From SAR202 cluster bacterium AD-804-J14_MRT_500m (GTDB lineage Bacteria; Chloroflexota; Dehalococcoidia; UBA3495; GCA-2712585), in assembly GCA_009391275.1 (NCBI GenBank), contig VEXF01000037.1, forward strand, positions 1 through 15,522: a stretch of DNA of 15,522 bases. The letters run 5' to 3'. Under the pieces are notes generated by a model. The model was given only the letters and a program-made list of their open reading frames with translations. It ran no database searches and was not told where the DNA came from. Of the stretch, positions 6,564-15,293 are shown piece after piece (positions within the stretch are counted from its first letter, which is position 1; every line of letters begins with the position of its first letter). The position numbers and the translations under genes are program-made.

Positions 6564-7535
6564 CTATCGATTAAAAAGAAAGGTGTCCCCTAAACCAGTT
6601 AATTGATCCTCTAACAAAGCTAGCGCGAAAGAATATGGATCTTGTTTGCCTGATTCAACTTGATTCAATAACGATCTCATCTCCGGATCTTTATGTAACC
6701 TTTCTTTTATTCGACGACCTAATTCTTCTTCGACAACCTCAAAGAACTCTTGGCTGCGCCGAGCCCTTCTGCGACTTTCCAGCTTTCCAGTGCGGCTAAT
6801 ATATTCACGATGCTCACTTATGCCGGCCCATAATTTATCTAATCCTTGTCCATTAACAGCGTCGGTGGCTACCACTGGAGGAATCCAAGAATCGTCAGAC
6901 ACACCCAACGCCAGTGTACTTCTAACGGCTGCGATCATTTTATCCGCACCGGGGCGATCCGCTTTGTTGACAACGTATATATCGGCAATTTCCATCAGGC
7001 CAGCTTTTAAAGTTTGTATTGCATCACCAGCTTCCGGAACTAGAGTTACGACTACCGTGTCTGCAACTCCCATGACATCGACCTCAGTTTGACCAACACC
7101 AACTGTTTCAACAAGAACCACATCCTTTCCGGAGGCGTCCAACAATCGTTCTACCCCCTTTACGATTCTTGGCACTCCTCCATGGCTGCCTCTTGTAGCC
7201 ATACTTCGAATAAAGACGCCGGGATCCAGATAATGTTCTTGCATACGGATCCTGTCGCCCAATAATGCTCCCCCACTGTATGGACTAGTCGGATCTACGC
7301 CTATGACGCCAACTGACAGGTTTTGATTCCTGAGAAGTCCGATAAGACAGGCAATCAAGGTGCTTTTCCCGGCACCTGGTGGCCCTGTAATACCCACGCA
7401 ATAGGCGTTTCCGACATGGGAATAAGTCTCGCCGGTAACTACGGCTCCCTGGGGATCCCCTCTTTCCAACAAAGAGATGGCCCTAGATAAGGAACGTTTG
7501 TTTCCCTTGAGCAACTGTTCTGAAACATGGAGCAA
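6564..7535 (-). CDS. meaB: MeaB/ArgK-type GTPase (chaperone of a cobalamin-dependent mutase)
   Basis: 323 residues, normal for the family. Walker A G-P-P-G-A-G-K-S-T is at 51-59, G-V-D-P-T-S-P-Y-S-G-G-A-L-L-G-D-R near 79-95, the switch region M-A-T-R-G-S-H-G-G at 112-120, V-E-T-V-G-V-G-Q-T-E at 142-151 and N-K-A-D at 190-193, followed by the C-terminal dimerisation helices. MeaB proteins gate adenosylcobalamin loading and protect methylmalonyl-CoA mutase or relatives such as isobutyryl-CoA mutase. The start codon must be TTG at 7535 or later: the codon just before it is TAA in frame, and no in-frame ATG exists near the homologous N-terminus. The Shine-Dalgarno is poor (TTGGTGA). No mutase gene is in this window, so the client is encoded elsewhere. 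The GTPase is convergent to the slipin unit and divergent to the iron transporter. Confidence 0.93.
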   Translation of the reverse strand: MLHVSEQLLKGNKRSLSRAISLLERGDPQGAVVTGETYSHVGNAYCVGITGPPGAGKSTLIACLIGLLRNQNLSVGVIGVDPTSPYSGGALLGDRIRMQEHYLDPGVFIRSMATRGSHGGVPRIVKGVERLLDASGKDVVLVETVGVGQTEVDVMGVADTVVVTLVPEAGDAIQTLKAGLMEIADIYVVNKADRPGADKMIAAVRSTLALGVSDDSWIPPVVATDAVNGQGLDKLWAGISEHREYISRTGKLESRRRARRSQEFFEVVEEELGRRIKERLHKDPEMRSLLNQVESGKQDPYSFALALLEDQLTGLGDTFLFNR

Positions 7536-7572
7536 TTACTGTCACCAAGGGATGATATTGAAGTCAATTCCG

Positions 7573-7602
7573 ACTGTATCATCCGCCACTCAACAGGGTC
7601 AA
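7573..7602 (-). promoter_or_regulatory. Candidate promoter for meaB
   Basis: On the minus strand TTGACC (7597-7602; five of six -35 matches) is followed after 18 bases by TACAGT (7573-7578; four of six). The predicted start near 7566 leaves about 30 bases before the TTG start codon. A small palindrome ATTGA-AG-TCAAT (7557-7568) overlaps the expected start point and could be an operator. Confidence 0.4.
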
Positions 7603-7658
7603 GTCTAAAAATACAACTGTCGACCCATAGATTTATCTCTGTGTTACCTGTCCAGATA

Positions 7659-7687
7659 TTGTCATATGTTTCCCAGAAGAGTAACCT
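7659..7687 (+). promoter_or_regulatory. Weak candidate promoter for the iron transporter operon
   Basis: TTGTCA (7659-7664; five of six -35 matches) is followed after 17 bases by TAACCT (7682-7687; only three of six). No recognisable Fur box stands near it. Offered only as the best match in the 236-base divergent gap. Confidence 0.2.
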
Positions 7688-7731
7688 TATTGCGCGTTTT
7701 TCCCCACTAGGAAACGAAACCAATTTTAACC

Positions 7732-7757
7732 ACGACGACGACAGACAAACTCGTCGT
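7732..7757 (+). other. Hairpin just before the Shine-Dalgarno of the iron-binding protein gene
   Basis: ACGACGA (7732-7738, or one triplet later at 7735-7741) is complementary to TCGTCGT (7751-7757), a 7-bp stem with a 9- or 12-base loop. It ends two bases before the GAGG Shine-Dalgarno (about 7760), so it could affect ribosome access. No regulator is implied by the sequence. Confidence 0.4.
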
Positions 7758-7771
7758 TAGAGGAACAAATC

Positions 7772-8815
7772 ATGAGAATCACTCTCGGAGATAAGGTTGC
7801 ATTTTTACTTCTGCTGCTGGCTGCTGCAATACCCATGATGATGGCATGCGGCCGAGACGCGGTGCCCACACTAACCTCTGTACCTGAACCAGGTAGTATC
7901 ACTATCTACGCTGGACGGAGTGAAAAATTGATAGCACCAATCATCCAGCAGTTTAGCGATGCTAGCGGAATAGGAGTCTCGGTAAAATATGGCAAGACGG
8001 CTTCACTAGCTGCTACTCTGCTTGAAGAAGGAGACAACAGTCCAGCCGACGTTTTTTACGCTCAAGATCCCGGGGGTATCGGATCTGTAGAAAATCTATT
8101 GTCCCCTTTGCCTAAAGATACCTTGAATCGCGTGCCTGAATGGGCACGTTCCCCAGACCTGAACTGGGTTGGAATATCCGGCAGAGCGCGAGTGGTAGTC
8201 TACAACTCTGACGAACTGACTGAAGCGGAGTTACCCGGCGACTTATGGGGGTTCGTGGAACCACAATGGAAAGACCGAATAGGCTGGCCCCCAACCAATT
8301 CGTCGTTTCAAACCATGATAACTGGGTTACGAAGCGTTTGGGGTGAGGAGAAAACCCGTGAATGGCTAGAAGGTATCCAGGCAAACTCACCAACCATCTA
8401 CGCTCAGAATACCCCTACCGTAGCAGCGACCGGGTCAGGTGAAGTCAGCGTTGGTTTCGTAAATCATTATTACCTATATCGCTTCCTTTTAGAAGAGGGA
8501 GACGATTTCCCGGCGCGTAACTACCATTTACGCGACGGAGGAGCTGGAGCATTGGTAATGGTTTCCGGTGCGGGTATACTTGGTACATCAAAGAACAAAC
8601 GAGATGCGAAAAAATTCATCAACTTCCTACTATCCAAACCCGCGCAACAATACTTCGCTCAGAAAACTTACGAATACCCACTCATAGAAGGTGTAGACGT
8701 GCATCCACTACTAACATCACTTGGAGACATTAAGAAACCAGCAATCCCTTTGAGAGAGTTATCAGATTTGGACGGCACCCAAAATTTGCTGCGACAAACA
8801 GGGGTATTACCTTAG
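7772..8815 (+). CDS. fbpA: Ferric iron ABC transporter, substrate-binding lipoprotein
   Basis: 347 residues. The N-terminus is a lipoprotein signal peptide: basic start, hydrophobic 9-22, lipobox M-M-A-C with C26 as the lipidated residue, then a Pro/Thr-rich linker. Lipid anchoring suits a cell without a usual outer membrane but does not prove it. The mature part begins I-T-I-Y-A-G-R-S-E-K-L-I-A-P (43-56), the typical opening of FbpA/FutA ferric-binding proteins. Y-A-Q-D-P-G-G-I-G is at 96-104, and V-N-H-Y-Y-L-Y-R at 230-237 carries the tandem tyrosines that ligate Fe(III). Y300/Y302 may also contribute. The protein captures ferric iron outside the cell for the permease and ATPase downstream. 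A Shine-Dalgarno GAGGA lies seven bases before the ATG. Iron is the best substrate call; a related anion-carrying relative is unlikely given the tyrosine pair. Confidence 0.92.
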   Translation: MRITLGDKVAFLLLLLAAAIPMMMACGRDAVPTLTSVPEPGSITIYAGRSEKLIAPIIQQFSDASGIGVSVKYGKTASLAATLLEEGDNSPADVFYAQDPGGIGSVENLLSPLPKDTLNRVPEWARSPDLNWVGISGRARVVVYNSDELTEAELPGDLWGFVEPQWKDRIGWPPTNSSFQTMITGLRSVWGEEKTREWLEGIQANSPTIYAQNTPTVAATGSGEVSVGFVNHYYLYRFLLEEGDDFPARNYHLRDGGAGALVMVSGAGILGTSKNKRDAKKFINFLLSKPAQQYFAQKTYEYPLIEGVDVHPLLTSLGDIKKPAIPLRELSDLDGTQNLLRQTGVLP

Positions 8816-8823
8816 AACGTTAA

Positions 8824-8844
8824 TTGCCTGTGTCGATTAGGCAA
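8824..8844 (+). other. Intercistronic hairpin between binding protein and permease genes
   Basis: TTGCCT (8824-8829) pairs with AGGCAA (8839-8844) across a 9-base loop; flanking ACGTT (8818-8822) and AACGT may add outer pairing. No T-run follows, so it is not an intrinsic terminator. Such hairpins often protect the 3' end of the binding-protein mRNA, which is usually needed in excess over the permease. Confidence 0.4.
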
Positions 8845-8876
8845 AAAGAAACTATCAACGTAAAAGTGCAATTTCA

Positions 8877-10457
8877 ATGCGGTTGACAGTCGGGGGATCA
8901 CGAACGTCCGTGGTTGTTTGGCTCCCTGCTCTGTTCATTGCAGTAGCTATAGCGCTACCAATTGTTTATCTAGCGGTGAGGGCCCTTGGAGCTGGATCGG
9001 ATTTTCCGGCACTCATATTCAGGGCCCGCACACTTGAAATCGTATTGCGGTCGTTGGCTTTAGTGGCTGCGGTAACTACTGGTTCTCTAGTCATTGCCCT
9101 ACCACTGGCTTGGCTTACCACACGAACAGATCTACCGCTACGCCGTACGATCAGCGTTATGACATCTTTGCCCTTGGTTATACCTAGCTACATAGGTGGA
9201 TTCATTGTACTGGTGGCATTGGGACCTAAAGGAATGCTCCAAGGTCTACTTGAACCTTTATTTGGTATAGAGAGACTCCCAGAAATATATGGTTTCCCAG
9301 GAGCTGTGCTAACGCTGACACTATTAAGTTACCCTTATGTCTTATTACCGCTACGCGCTGCTTTGATGAAACTAGATCCATCTCTTGAAGATTCCTCACG
9401 GAGTCTGGGCCACAGTGGATGGACAACTTTCCGTCGAGTTACTGTCCCACTGCTGAAACCTGCCATATCCGCAGGAGCGTTGCTCGTAGCACTTTATACG
9501 TTGAGCGATTTCGGCGCAGTGTCACTTCTGGGATACGAAACATTTACATGGGCGATATACATTCAATTCGAAACGGCATTTGACCGAAACATGGCTGCCG
9601 CATTGTCGTTAATACTCATGTTAATTGCAATCAGCATCCTGCTAATAGACATACAAAACCATAGCCGTAATCAATACTATAGAAGTTCATCTGGATCTCC
9701 TCGCAACCCATCAGTCATACGATTAGGGAATTGGAAGTGGCCGTCTCTAGCATTCTGCAGCTTCTTGGCGATACTTGCCCTGCTACTGCCAATGTCGATT
9801 TTGACGTACTGGGCAGTTCGTGGAATTTCCATAGGAGAGTCTATTCCTGGAATATGGACCGCTACTGTAAGTTCACTTTATGTTTCTGTTCTTGCAGCCG
9901 GCGCCACGTTATTGACAGCGATTCCGGTTGCAGTGTTCGCCGTACAGTTTCCTGGGTGGAGAAGCTCTTTGTTGGAACGAACCACGTACATAGGGTTCGC
10001 GTTGCCAGGAATCGTGATTGCTTTGGCGCTGGTTTTCTTCGGGGCACGATATGGTGGTCCAGTGTATCAAACTTTACCACTTTTGATTTTCGCCTATATA
10101 GTGCTGTTTCTTCCTGCCGCCGTGGGATCCATTAGAACCTCCCTTCTGCAAATCAGTCCTCGTATCGAAGAGGCGGCTCGAAATCTAGGCAAAGGACCGA
10201 TGCAAGTACTATATTCCATAACCATCCCGATCATGCGCCCCGGACTATTAGCTGGAGGGGCACTCGTATTCATGCTAACCATGAAAGAGTTGCCTGCCAC
10301 GATGATCTTAAGTCCGATCGGATTTGACACACTCGCTATATCAATTTGGTCAACCGCATCGGAAGCATTTTTTGCGGAGGCAGCCGTCCACGCCCTGCTG
10401 TTAGTTTTGGTATCATCTATTCCAATGACCATTTTCATGCTAAAGGAACAACGATAG
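8877..10457 (+). CDS. fbpB: Ferric iron ABC transporter, fused two-domain permease
   Basis: 526 residues with about twelve membrane helices arranged as two homologous halves, as in FbpB/SfuB permeases. Each half carries the EAA loop that contacts the ATPase: about 171-198 (E-D-S-S-R-S-L-G-H-S-G-W through V-P-L-L-K-P-A) and about 430-458 (E-E-A-A-R-N-L-G through I-P-I-M-R-P-G). The halves are joined by a polar segment at about 258-288. It forms the transmembrane channel for iron delivered by the lipoprotein encoded 61 bases upstream. The Shine-Dalgarno before the ATG is weak, in keeping with lower expression than the binding protein. The stop codon is five bases before the ATPase start. Confidence 0.93.
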   Translation: MRLTVGGSRTSVVVWLPALFIAVAIALPIVYLAVRALGAGSDFPALIFRARTLEIVLRSLALVAAVTTGSLVIALPLAWLTTRTDLPLRRTISVMTSLPLVIPSYIGGFIVLVALGPKGMLQGLLEPLFGIERLPEIYGFPGAVLTLTLLSYPYVLLPLRAALMKLDPSLEDSSRSLGHSGWTTFRRVTVPLLKPAISAGALLVALYTLSDFGAVSLLGYETFTWAIYIQFETAFDRNMAAALSLILMLIAISILLIDIQNHSRNQYYRSSSGSPRNPSVIRLGNWKWPSLAFCSFLAILALLLPMSILTYWAVRGISIGESIPGIWTATVSSLYVSVLAAGATLLTAIPVAVFAVQFPGWRSSLLERTTYIGFALPGIVIALALVFFGARYGGPVYQTLPLLIFAYIVLFLPAAVGSIRTSLLQISPRIEEAARNLGKGPMQVLYSITIPIMRPGLLAGGALVFMLTMKELPATMILSPIGFDTLAISIWSTASEAFFAEAAVHALLLVLVSSIPMTIFMLKEQR

Positions 10458-10462
10458 CTCCG

Positions 10463-11515
10463 ATGGAAACATCCGCTCTTCAATGTACCAATCTAGGAAA
10501 GATCTACAGCGGAAACATAGCAGTTTCAGGGCTAAACCTTGATGTTAGATCTGGGGAAGTTCTAGCACTCTTAGGCCCAAGCGGTTGCGGTAAAACAACT
10601 ACACTGCGTCTCATTTCCGGATTTGAATTACCGGACATAGGCACTATAGAGATCGAAGGCAAGACAATTTCGGGCCCGGGCATTTTTCTCCCACCCGAGA
10701 GACGCCACATAGGTATGGTATTCCAAGATTTTGCACTATTCCCACATTTGACGGTAAAGGAAAACGTATCTTTTGGACTACCTAGAAGCGATCGACGCCA
10801 AGCACGAGTCAAGATGATTCTATCTTTGGTCGGGTTGAGCAAACTTCAAGGGAGGATGCCGCACGAACTTTCCGGAGGCGAGCAGCAACGAGTTGCACTG
10901 GCTCGTGCCCTCGTACCTACGCCGGCTATTCTTCTTTTAGACGAACCTTTCTCCAACCTAGATGCTAAGCTGCGACAACAAGTACGAGAAGAAGTTAAGG
11001 AAGTGCTAGAAGTCAGCGAGGTCACTGCCCTTTTCGTTACCCATGATCAAGAAGAAGCATTGTACATGGGAGATCGCGTAGCAATTATGAACAACGGTAG
11101 CTTGGAACAAGTCGACTCTCCCGAAAATGTCTATCAAAATCCACAATCGTCTTTTGTAGCCCGTTTCGTAGGCCTAGCTGACTTCCTATCAGTTTTTTTT
11201 AAAGATGGTCTCCCATGGACTGAGGCTGGTCCTTTGCCACTTAACCAGATACCAACATCACAGGCAGACCTAGAAGTCATGGTTCGCCCAGAAGACGTCA
11301 GATTCCACCTTTCAGACATGGGCAAAGGAAGGATTATTTCCCGCGTTTTTAAGGGACCCTATACCATGTACAACATTGTTCTAGACTCTGGGGAATCGGT
11401 TCGGTCGCTAACATCTAACCGCCTCCACCACACGCCAGGAACTCGAGTGGATGTATCGCTGCAACCGCAAAACAAAGTGTCATATTTTCATAAAGGGCTC
11501 GCCGTGGAATGGTAA
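10463..11515 (+). CDS. fbpC: Ferric iron ABC transporter, ATP-binding protein
   Basis: 350 residues. Walker A G-P-S-G-C-G-K-T is at 38-45, the Q-loop glutamine Q88 in V-F-Q-D-F, signature L-S-G-G-E-Q at 136-141, Walker B I-L-L-L-D-E-P at 156-162, D-loop S-N-L-D at 164-167, and switch histidine H194 in V-T-H-D-Q-E-E-A. After about residue 240 a C-terminal TOBE-type domain includes V-R-P-E-D-V near 274-279. This is the CysA/FbpC/PotA class of importer ATPase; its place after the FbpA- and FbpB-like genes indicates iron. I chose the ATG at 10463, five bases after the permease stop. A longer frame running back to 10346 adds 39 residues that lie wholly over the permease gene and have no homology character. 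AAAGGA (10442-10447) is a somewhat distant Shine-Dalgarno; coupling to permease translation is likely. Confidence 0.94.
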   Translation: METSALQCTNLGKIYSGNIAVSGLNLDVRSGEVLALLGPSGCGKTTTLRLISGFELPDIGTIEIEGKTISGPGIFLPPERRHIGMVFQDFALFPHLTVKENVSFGLPRSDRRQARVKMILSLVGLSKLQGRMPHELSGGEQQRVALARALVPTPAILLLDEPFSNLDAKLRQQVREEVKEVLEVSEVTALFVTHDQEEALYMGDRVAIMNNGSLEQVDSPENVYQNPQSSFVARFVGLADFLSVFFKDGLPWTEAGPLPLNQIPTSQADLEVMVRPEDVRFHLSDMGKGRIISRVFKGPYTMYNIVLDSGESVRSLTSNRLHHTPGTRVDVSLQPQNKVSYFHKGLAVEW

Positions 11516-11589
11516 CGGTCACACCAATTGGCTGATCGATATAAGACCCGATACTCTCATTACAACAGCGGACAGCGGTCGATCAATTT

Positions 11590-14500
11590 CTAGATCGTAG
11601 CTTCTAAAATATCTGCATCTTTTGCACTTAGGTTGAAATACTTCGCCTGCGGATGATGAAAGACAATAGCGCTCACTGATCCTTCCGGGTCCATCATGTA
11701 TCCATCAGTAAGATGAACCCCAATGTGGCGATCTGGATTCAATAATCCCCATAGTTTACCTTGATCCTCGAGCCTTGGGCATGCAGGATAACCAAAAGAA
11801 AATCGCCGTCCTCTATAGTTAGTCCGGAAAAGTTCTTTTTTTTCTATGTCTGGCGTATCGGAGAATCCCCACATGGACCTAATCCTTTGATGAAGTAACT
11901 CTGCGAATGCTTCAGCACCTTCTAGTGCTAGAATCCGTAGTATGTGAGCAGCCAAATAATCACCGTTGGCCTGCCAACATGCTGCAAGTTCCTCAACACC
12001 GGGACCAATAGTCGTGACAAATGCCGCAAGATAATCAGGTTTCTCTTCAGACACCGGTAAGACATAATCAGCCAATCCTAAGCCCTCGCCCAACGATTGA
12101 CGACCAAATCGAAATCTCTCCAACTCTCTTTTGCCGTCAGGAGAAAGGAATACTACAGCATCTCCTTCCGAACCTGCACGAAAGAATTTAAACATTCCAC
12201 TCGCGGTGATAGGTTTATTCGAAATCATCTCAGATTCTACAGATCTCACTTTTTCCTGAAGATCCAACGCTTTCGAATCACCAGACATAAGTGCTTCTTC
12301 AAACCGGCCTCGAAATCCTAGGTGCCTGACATATAACATTACCGGATTGATGAATTCAAACACACGTGCCAAATCATAGTCTTTCAACACGTGCATCTTT
12401 AAATCTGGGGGAGAGGGAGCCAAATCCACAGGCTTAACATTGGATTGCGGCGGCGTGTCATTTCGCAATGCAGATTGTGCGATATCTCGTGCAACCTGGT
12501 CAGCTGTTAAGATTAACCTATCCTCTAAAAGTTCAGAAATTAGTTTCTCTTTCTCCTCTGGAGCACATATGCGATTTGAAAGCCCCAATCCACTCATGGC
12601 GTCTTTAGAATATGCAACCAACCCGTCGTATTCAGGCGCTATACGCAATCCAGTAAACCTATTGGTCAGAGCAGCGCCACCAACTAATACCGGACAAGAG
12701 ATATCGGCTTCCTTAAGATCTCTAACCGTTTCAACCATCATCTGAGCGGACTTCACCAACAATCCAGATAACCCAATGATATCCGGAGTGTGTTCTCTAT
12801 ATGCGGATATAAGCTCGTTGGGTGCCACTTTAATTCCCAAGTTCACTACGCGAAAGCCATTGTTTGTCAAAATTATGTCTACTAGATTTTTACCAATATC
12901 GTGAACGTCTCCCTTCACCGTGGCCAGCAGCACCGTCCCTCGATTCGAAATGTCGTCCTTATCCATGTAGGGCTCTAAGTGCGTTACGGCAGCTTTCATA
13001 GACTCAGCCGATCCTAATACCTCTGCAACAATCAACTCATTTCGTCCAAAAAGTCTCCCAACTTCGTCCATGCCAGCCATCAATGGGCCATTTATTATCT
13101 CTAGCGGGGTATTGGTAGCTAATGCCGTATTCAAATCCTCTATCAACCCGTCACGAGTCCCATCTACAATGTAGGCTGAAATCCGTTCTTCCAGCGGGAT
13201 ATCGAGACGGTCTTTAACGCTGTATGTAACCTTCCTTTCCCGAAAATGATTCGCGAAAGATCCGATCGGATCTTCTCCTCTCCACCATATCAGGTCTTCT
13301 GCAAGCCTACGTTCCTCTTCTGGTATCGAAGGATACCTTTCAAGCCGTTCTGTATTTACTATTGCCAGATCTAATCCCGATTGCACGCAGTGATATAACA
13401 TCACTGCATTCAAGACTTCTCGTCCGGCAGCAGGCAGACCGAATGACACATTTGAAATCCCAAGGATCGTCTTCGTGTCAGGAAGGTGCTCCTTTATAAG
13501 TCTCACACCATCAATCGTCTCCAGCCCGGAGCCTATATATGCTTTATCTCCGGTACCTACAGGAAACACCAATGGGTCGAATATAATGTTTTCTGGCTGA
13601 ACCCCGAATTTTTCTGTTAACAGTTTAAAAGAACGCTGAGCAATTTCTAGTTTACGCTGGCTGGTGATCGCTTGAGCTTGAACCTTATCCTCATCAATAC
13701 ATCCCACGATCAACGCTGCGCCAAATTTGAGTGCTAATGGAACTACCTCTTCGAATCGTTTTTCTCCATCCTCGAGATTTATAGAATTGATTATGCTTTT
13801 CCCTGGTGTCCACTTCAACGCTTCCTCAAGCACTGTGACATCTGTTGTGTCTATTACTACGGGAACCCTTACTTTGCGAATCATCTGTTCCAAGATGGCA
13901 ACAAGATCCGATTTTTCATCTCGATCTGGATCTTGAAGACACACATCTATCACATGGGCCCCTCCACGCACTTGCTGCCGTCCTACCTCCGATGCCTCTT
14001 CTATCTTTCCTTCAGATATAAGGCGCTTGAACCTACGGCTACCTAACACATTGGTCCTCTCACCAACTAACACAGGACGGGTGTCATCGTCGACTGATAA
14101 AGCTTCGAGGCCTGAAATAACAGTACCTCTCTTTGCCACCGGTCGGCGAGCCATTTGAGACTTGGTTTCATGGGTTAACATTCGAATATGTTCAGCAGTT
14201 GTACCGCAGCAACCTCCCACTACATTGACCCAACCCTGATCCATGAACCCTTTTAGTGTATGCGCGACTAACTCGGGTGTCTGATTGTATATGCCATCCT
14301 CATCCGGCAGACCGGCATTTGGAACGACCGACACGGGAAAGCGAGAAATTTGGGATAGGGTGCGCAAGTGTTCTCTCATGAATTCAGGGCCTGTAGCACA
14401 GTTCATTCCAATCCATAACAAATCCCTGTGTTCGATAGATGTGTAAAAAGCCTCGATGTCTTGGCCGCCCAACGTAGTCCCCATAGTCTCAATTGTGCAT

Positions 14501-15090
14501 TGCACTGCTACCGGTATGGGCCTACCGATTTCGCTCTCAAGTTTGTCTATCCCATACAAAGCTGCTTTAACGTTTAGAGTATCTTGCGAAGTTTCGAGCA
14601 ACAGTAAGTCCACACCACCTTCCAATAATCCAGAGGCCTGCACGTAATAGTTTTCCGCTAAGTCATTCCATGTGACGCCTCCGGTTACGGAAATTGCGCG
14701 GGTAGTCGGACCCATAGACCCTGCCACGAATACTGTTCTCTGCCGACTAAATCGCTCATCGGCTACTCGTCTGGCAATCCTAGCTGCAGCTTCACTGATC
14801 TCAAAAGCTTGTTCTCCAAGGCCGTATTCAGCCAAAACTAGGGGTGTACTTCCAAACGAATTAGTCTCTAATACCTCTGCCCCAGCTTCTGCATAATCTT
14901 GCAGTATATTATCAATTATCGCTGGTCGGGTAATGTTCAGATATTCGTTGCATCCTTCAAATTCCAGCCCACCAAAATCCTCCGATGTTAGGTTTAATGC
15001 TTGAATAGCAGTGCCCATTGCACCGTCCATTACAACTATGGAGTTGGAAAGACGCGATCTTAGGGTATTTATTCGGTCGTTAGAATTCAT
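11590..15090 (-). CDS. metH: Cobalamin-dependent methionine synthase, full length
   Basis: 1166 residues with all four MetH modules. (1) Homocysteine domain: V-M-D-G-A-M-G-T near 20-27, zinc cysteines C231 (G-M-N-C) and C294/C295 (V-G-G-C-C-G-T-T). (2) Methyl-THF pterin domain: V-G-E-R-T-N-V-L-G near 342-350, I-S-N-V-S-F-G-L-P near 545-553. (3) Cobalamin cap and Rossmann domains: D-V-H-D-I-G-K-N at 728-735, with H730 the lower axial ligand, and V-G-G-A-A-L-T near 804-810. (4) AdoMet activation domain: R-G-R-R-F-S-F-G-Y-P-A-C-P near 1094-1106, for reductive reactivation. It transfers methyl from 5-methyl-THF to homocysteine in the cytosol. It is about 60 residues shorter than the 1227-residue E. 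coli enzyme, with no module missing. I prefer ATG at 15090; the TTG at 15099 lies only one base after the purine-rich AAAGAG, too close to use it. Confidence 0.96.
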   Translation of the reverse strand: MNSNDRINTLRSRLSNSIVVMDGAMGTAIQALNLTSEDFGGLEFEGCNEYLNITRPAIIDNILQDYAEAGAEVLETNSFGSTPLVLAEYGLGEQAFEISEAAARIARRVADERFSRQRTVFVAGSMGPTTRAISVTGGVTWNDLAENYYVQASGLLEGGVDLLLLETSQDTLNVKAALYGIDKLESEIGRPIPVAVQCTIETMGTTLGGQDIEAFYTSIEHRDLLWIGMNCATGPEFMREHLRTLSQISRFPVSVVPNAGLPDEDGIYNQTPELVAHTLKGFMDQGWVNVVGGCCGTTAEHIRMLTHETKSQMARRPVAKRGTVISGLEALSVDDDTRPVLVGERTNVLGSRRFKRLISEGKIEEASEVGRQQVRGGAHVIDVCLQDPDRDEKSDLVAILEQMIRKVRVPVVIDTTDVTVLEEALKWTPGKSIINSINLEDGEKRFEEVVPLALKFGAALIVGCIDEDKVQAQAITSQRKLEIAQRSFKLLTEKFGVQPENIIFDPLVFPVGTGDKAYIGSGLETIDGVRLIKEHLPDTKTILGISNVSFGLPAAGREVLNAVMLYHCVQSGLDLAIVNTERLERYPSIPEEERRLAEDLIWWRGEDPIGSFANHFRERKVTYSVKDRLDIPLEERISAYIVDGTRDGLIEDLNTALATNTPLEIINGPLMAGMDEVGRLFGRNELIVAEVLGSAESMKAAVTHLEPYMDKDDISNRGTVLLATVKGDVHDIGKNLVDIILTNNGFRVVNLGIKVAPNELISAYREHTPDIIGLSGLLVKSAQMMVETVRDLKEADISCPVLVGGAALTNRFTGLRIAPEYDGLVAYSKDAMSGLGLSNRICAPEEKEKLISELLEDRLILTADQVARDIAQSALRNDTPPQSNVKPVDLAPSPPDLKMHVLKDYDLARVFEFINPVMLYVRHLGFRGRFEEALMSGDSKALDLQEKVRSVESEMISNKPITASGMFKFFRAGSEGDAVVFLSPDGKRELERFRFGRQSLGEGLGLADYVLPVSEEKPDYLAAFVTTIGPGVEELAACWQANGDYLAAHILRILALEGAEAFAELLHQRIRSMWGFSDTPDIEKKELFRTNYRGRRFSFGYPACPRLEDQGKLWGLLNPDRHIGVHLTDGYMMDPEGSVSAIVFHHPQAKYFNLSAKDADILEATI

Positions 15091-15130
15091 GACAATCAAG
15101 CTCTTTTTAATGGCGTAAAAACCAACTCAG

Positions 15131-15160
15131 ATTGTAGCCAACAGCAACTATGAACTGCAA
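15131..15160 (-). promoter_or_regulatory. Candidate promoter for metH
   Basis: On the minus strand TTGCAG (15155-15160; three of six) is followed after 18 bases by TACAAT (15131-15136; five of six -10 matches). The predicted start near 15124 gives a leader of about 34 bases before the ATG at 15090, too short for a SAM or cobalamin riboswitch if this promoter is the one used. Confidence 0.35.
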
Positions 15161-15187
15161 GGTGACGGGACCCACCCCCAACATGCC

Positions 15188-15216
15188 TTAGCAAGCCAAC
15201 CAGTTTATGAGATAAT
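15188..15216 (+). promoter_or_regulatory. Candidate promoter for the EVE-domain gene
   Basis: TTAGCA (15188-15193; four of six -35 matches) is followed after 17 bases by GATAAT (15211-15216; five of six), preceded by TGA, an extended -10 element. The predicted start near 15223 gives a leader of about 70 bases before the ATG at 15294. Confidence 0.5.
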
Positions 15217-15293
15217 AGGGGAGCAATTCATTCCTGCACAGTTTTAATGGCAATAAAACCCAAGTGTTCCAGAGTTGAAATATCGAGGTCAGC

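Noticed and set aside
7536..7771. Fur box upstream of the iron transporter
   Set aside because: No GATAAT-triplet type 19-bp palindrome is present; the only small palindrome (7557-7568) is nearer the meaB start.
10346..10462. 39-residue N-terminal extension of the iron ATPase over the permease gene
   Set aside because: It overlaps the permease C-terminus in another frame and has no homology character; the ATG at 10463 follows the permease stop directly.
11516..11589. Long-range inverted repeat TGATCGA/TCGATCA between fbpC and metH as a bidirectional terminator
   Set aside because: The 7-bp stem would enclose a loop of about 38 bases and has no proper T-run on either strand; too weak to call.
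15091..15293. SAM or cobalamin riboswitch upstream of metH
   Set aside because: I searched by eye for the conserved cores of these riboswitches and found none; the likely leader is short.
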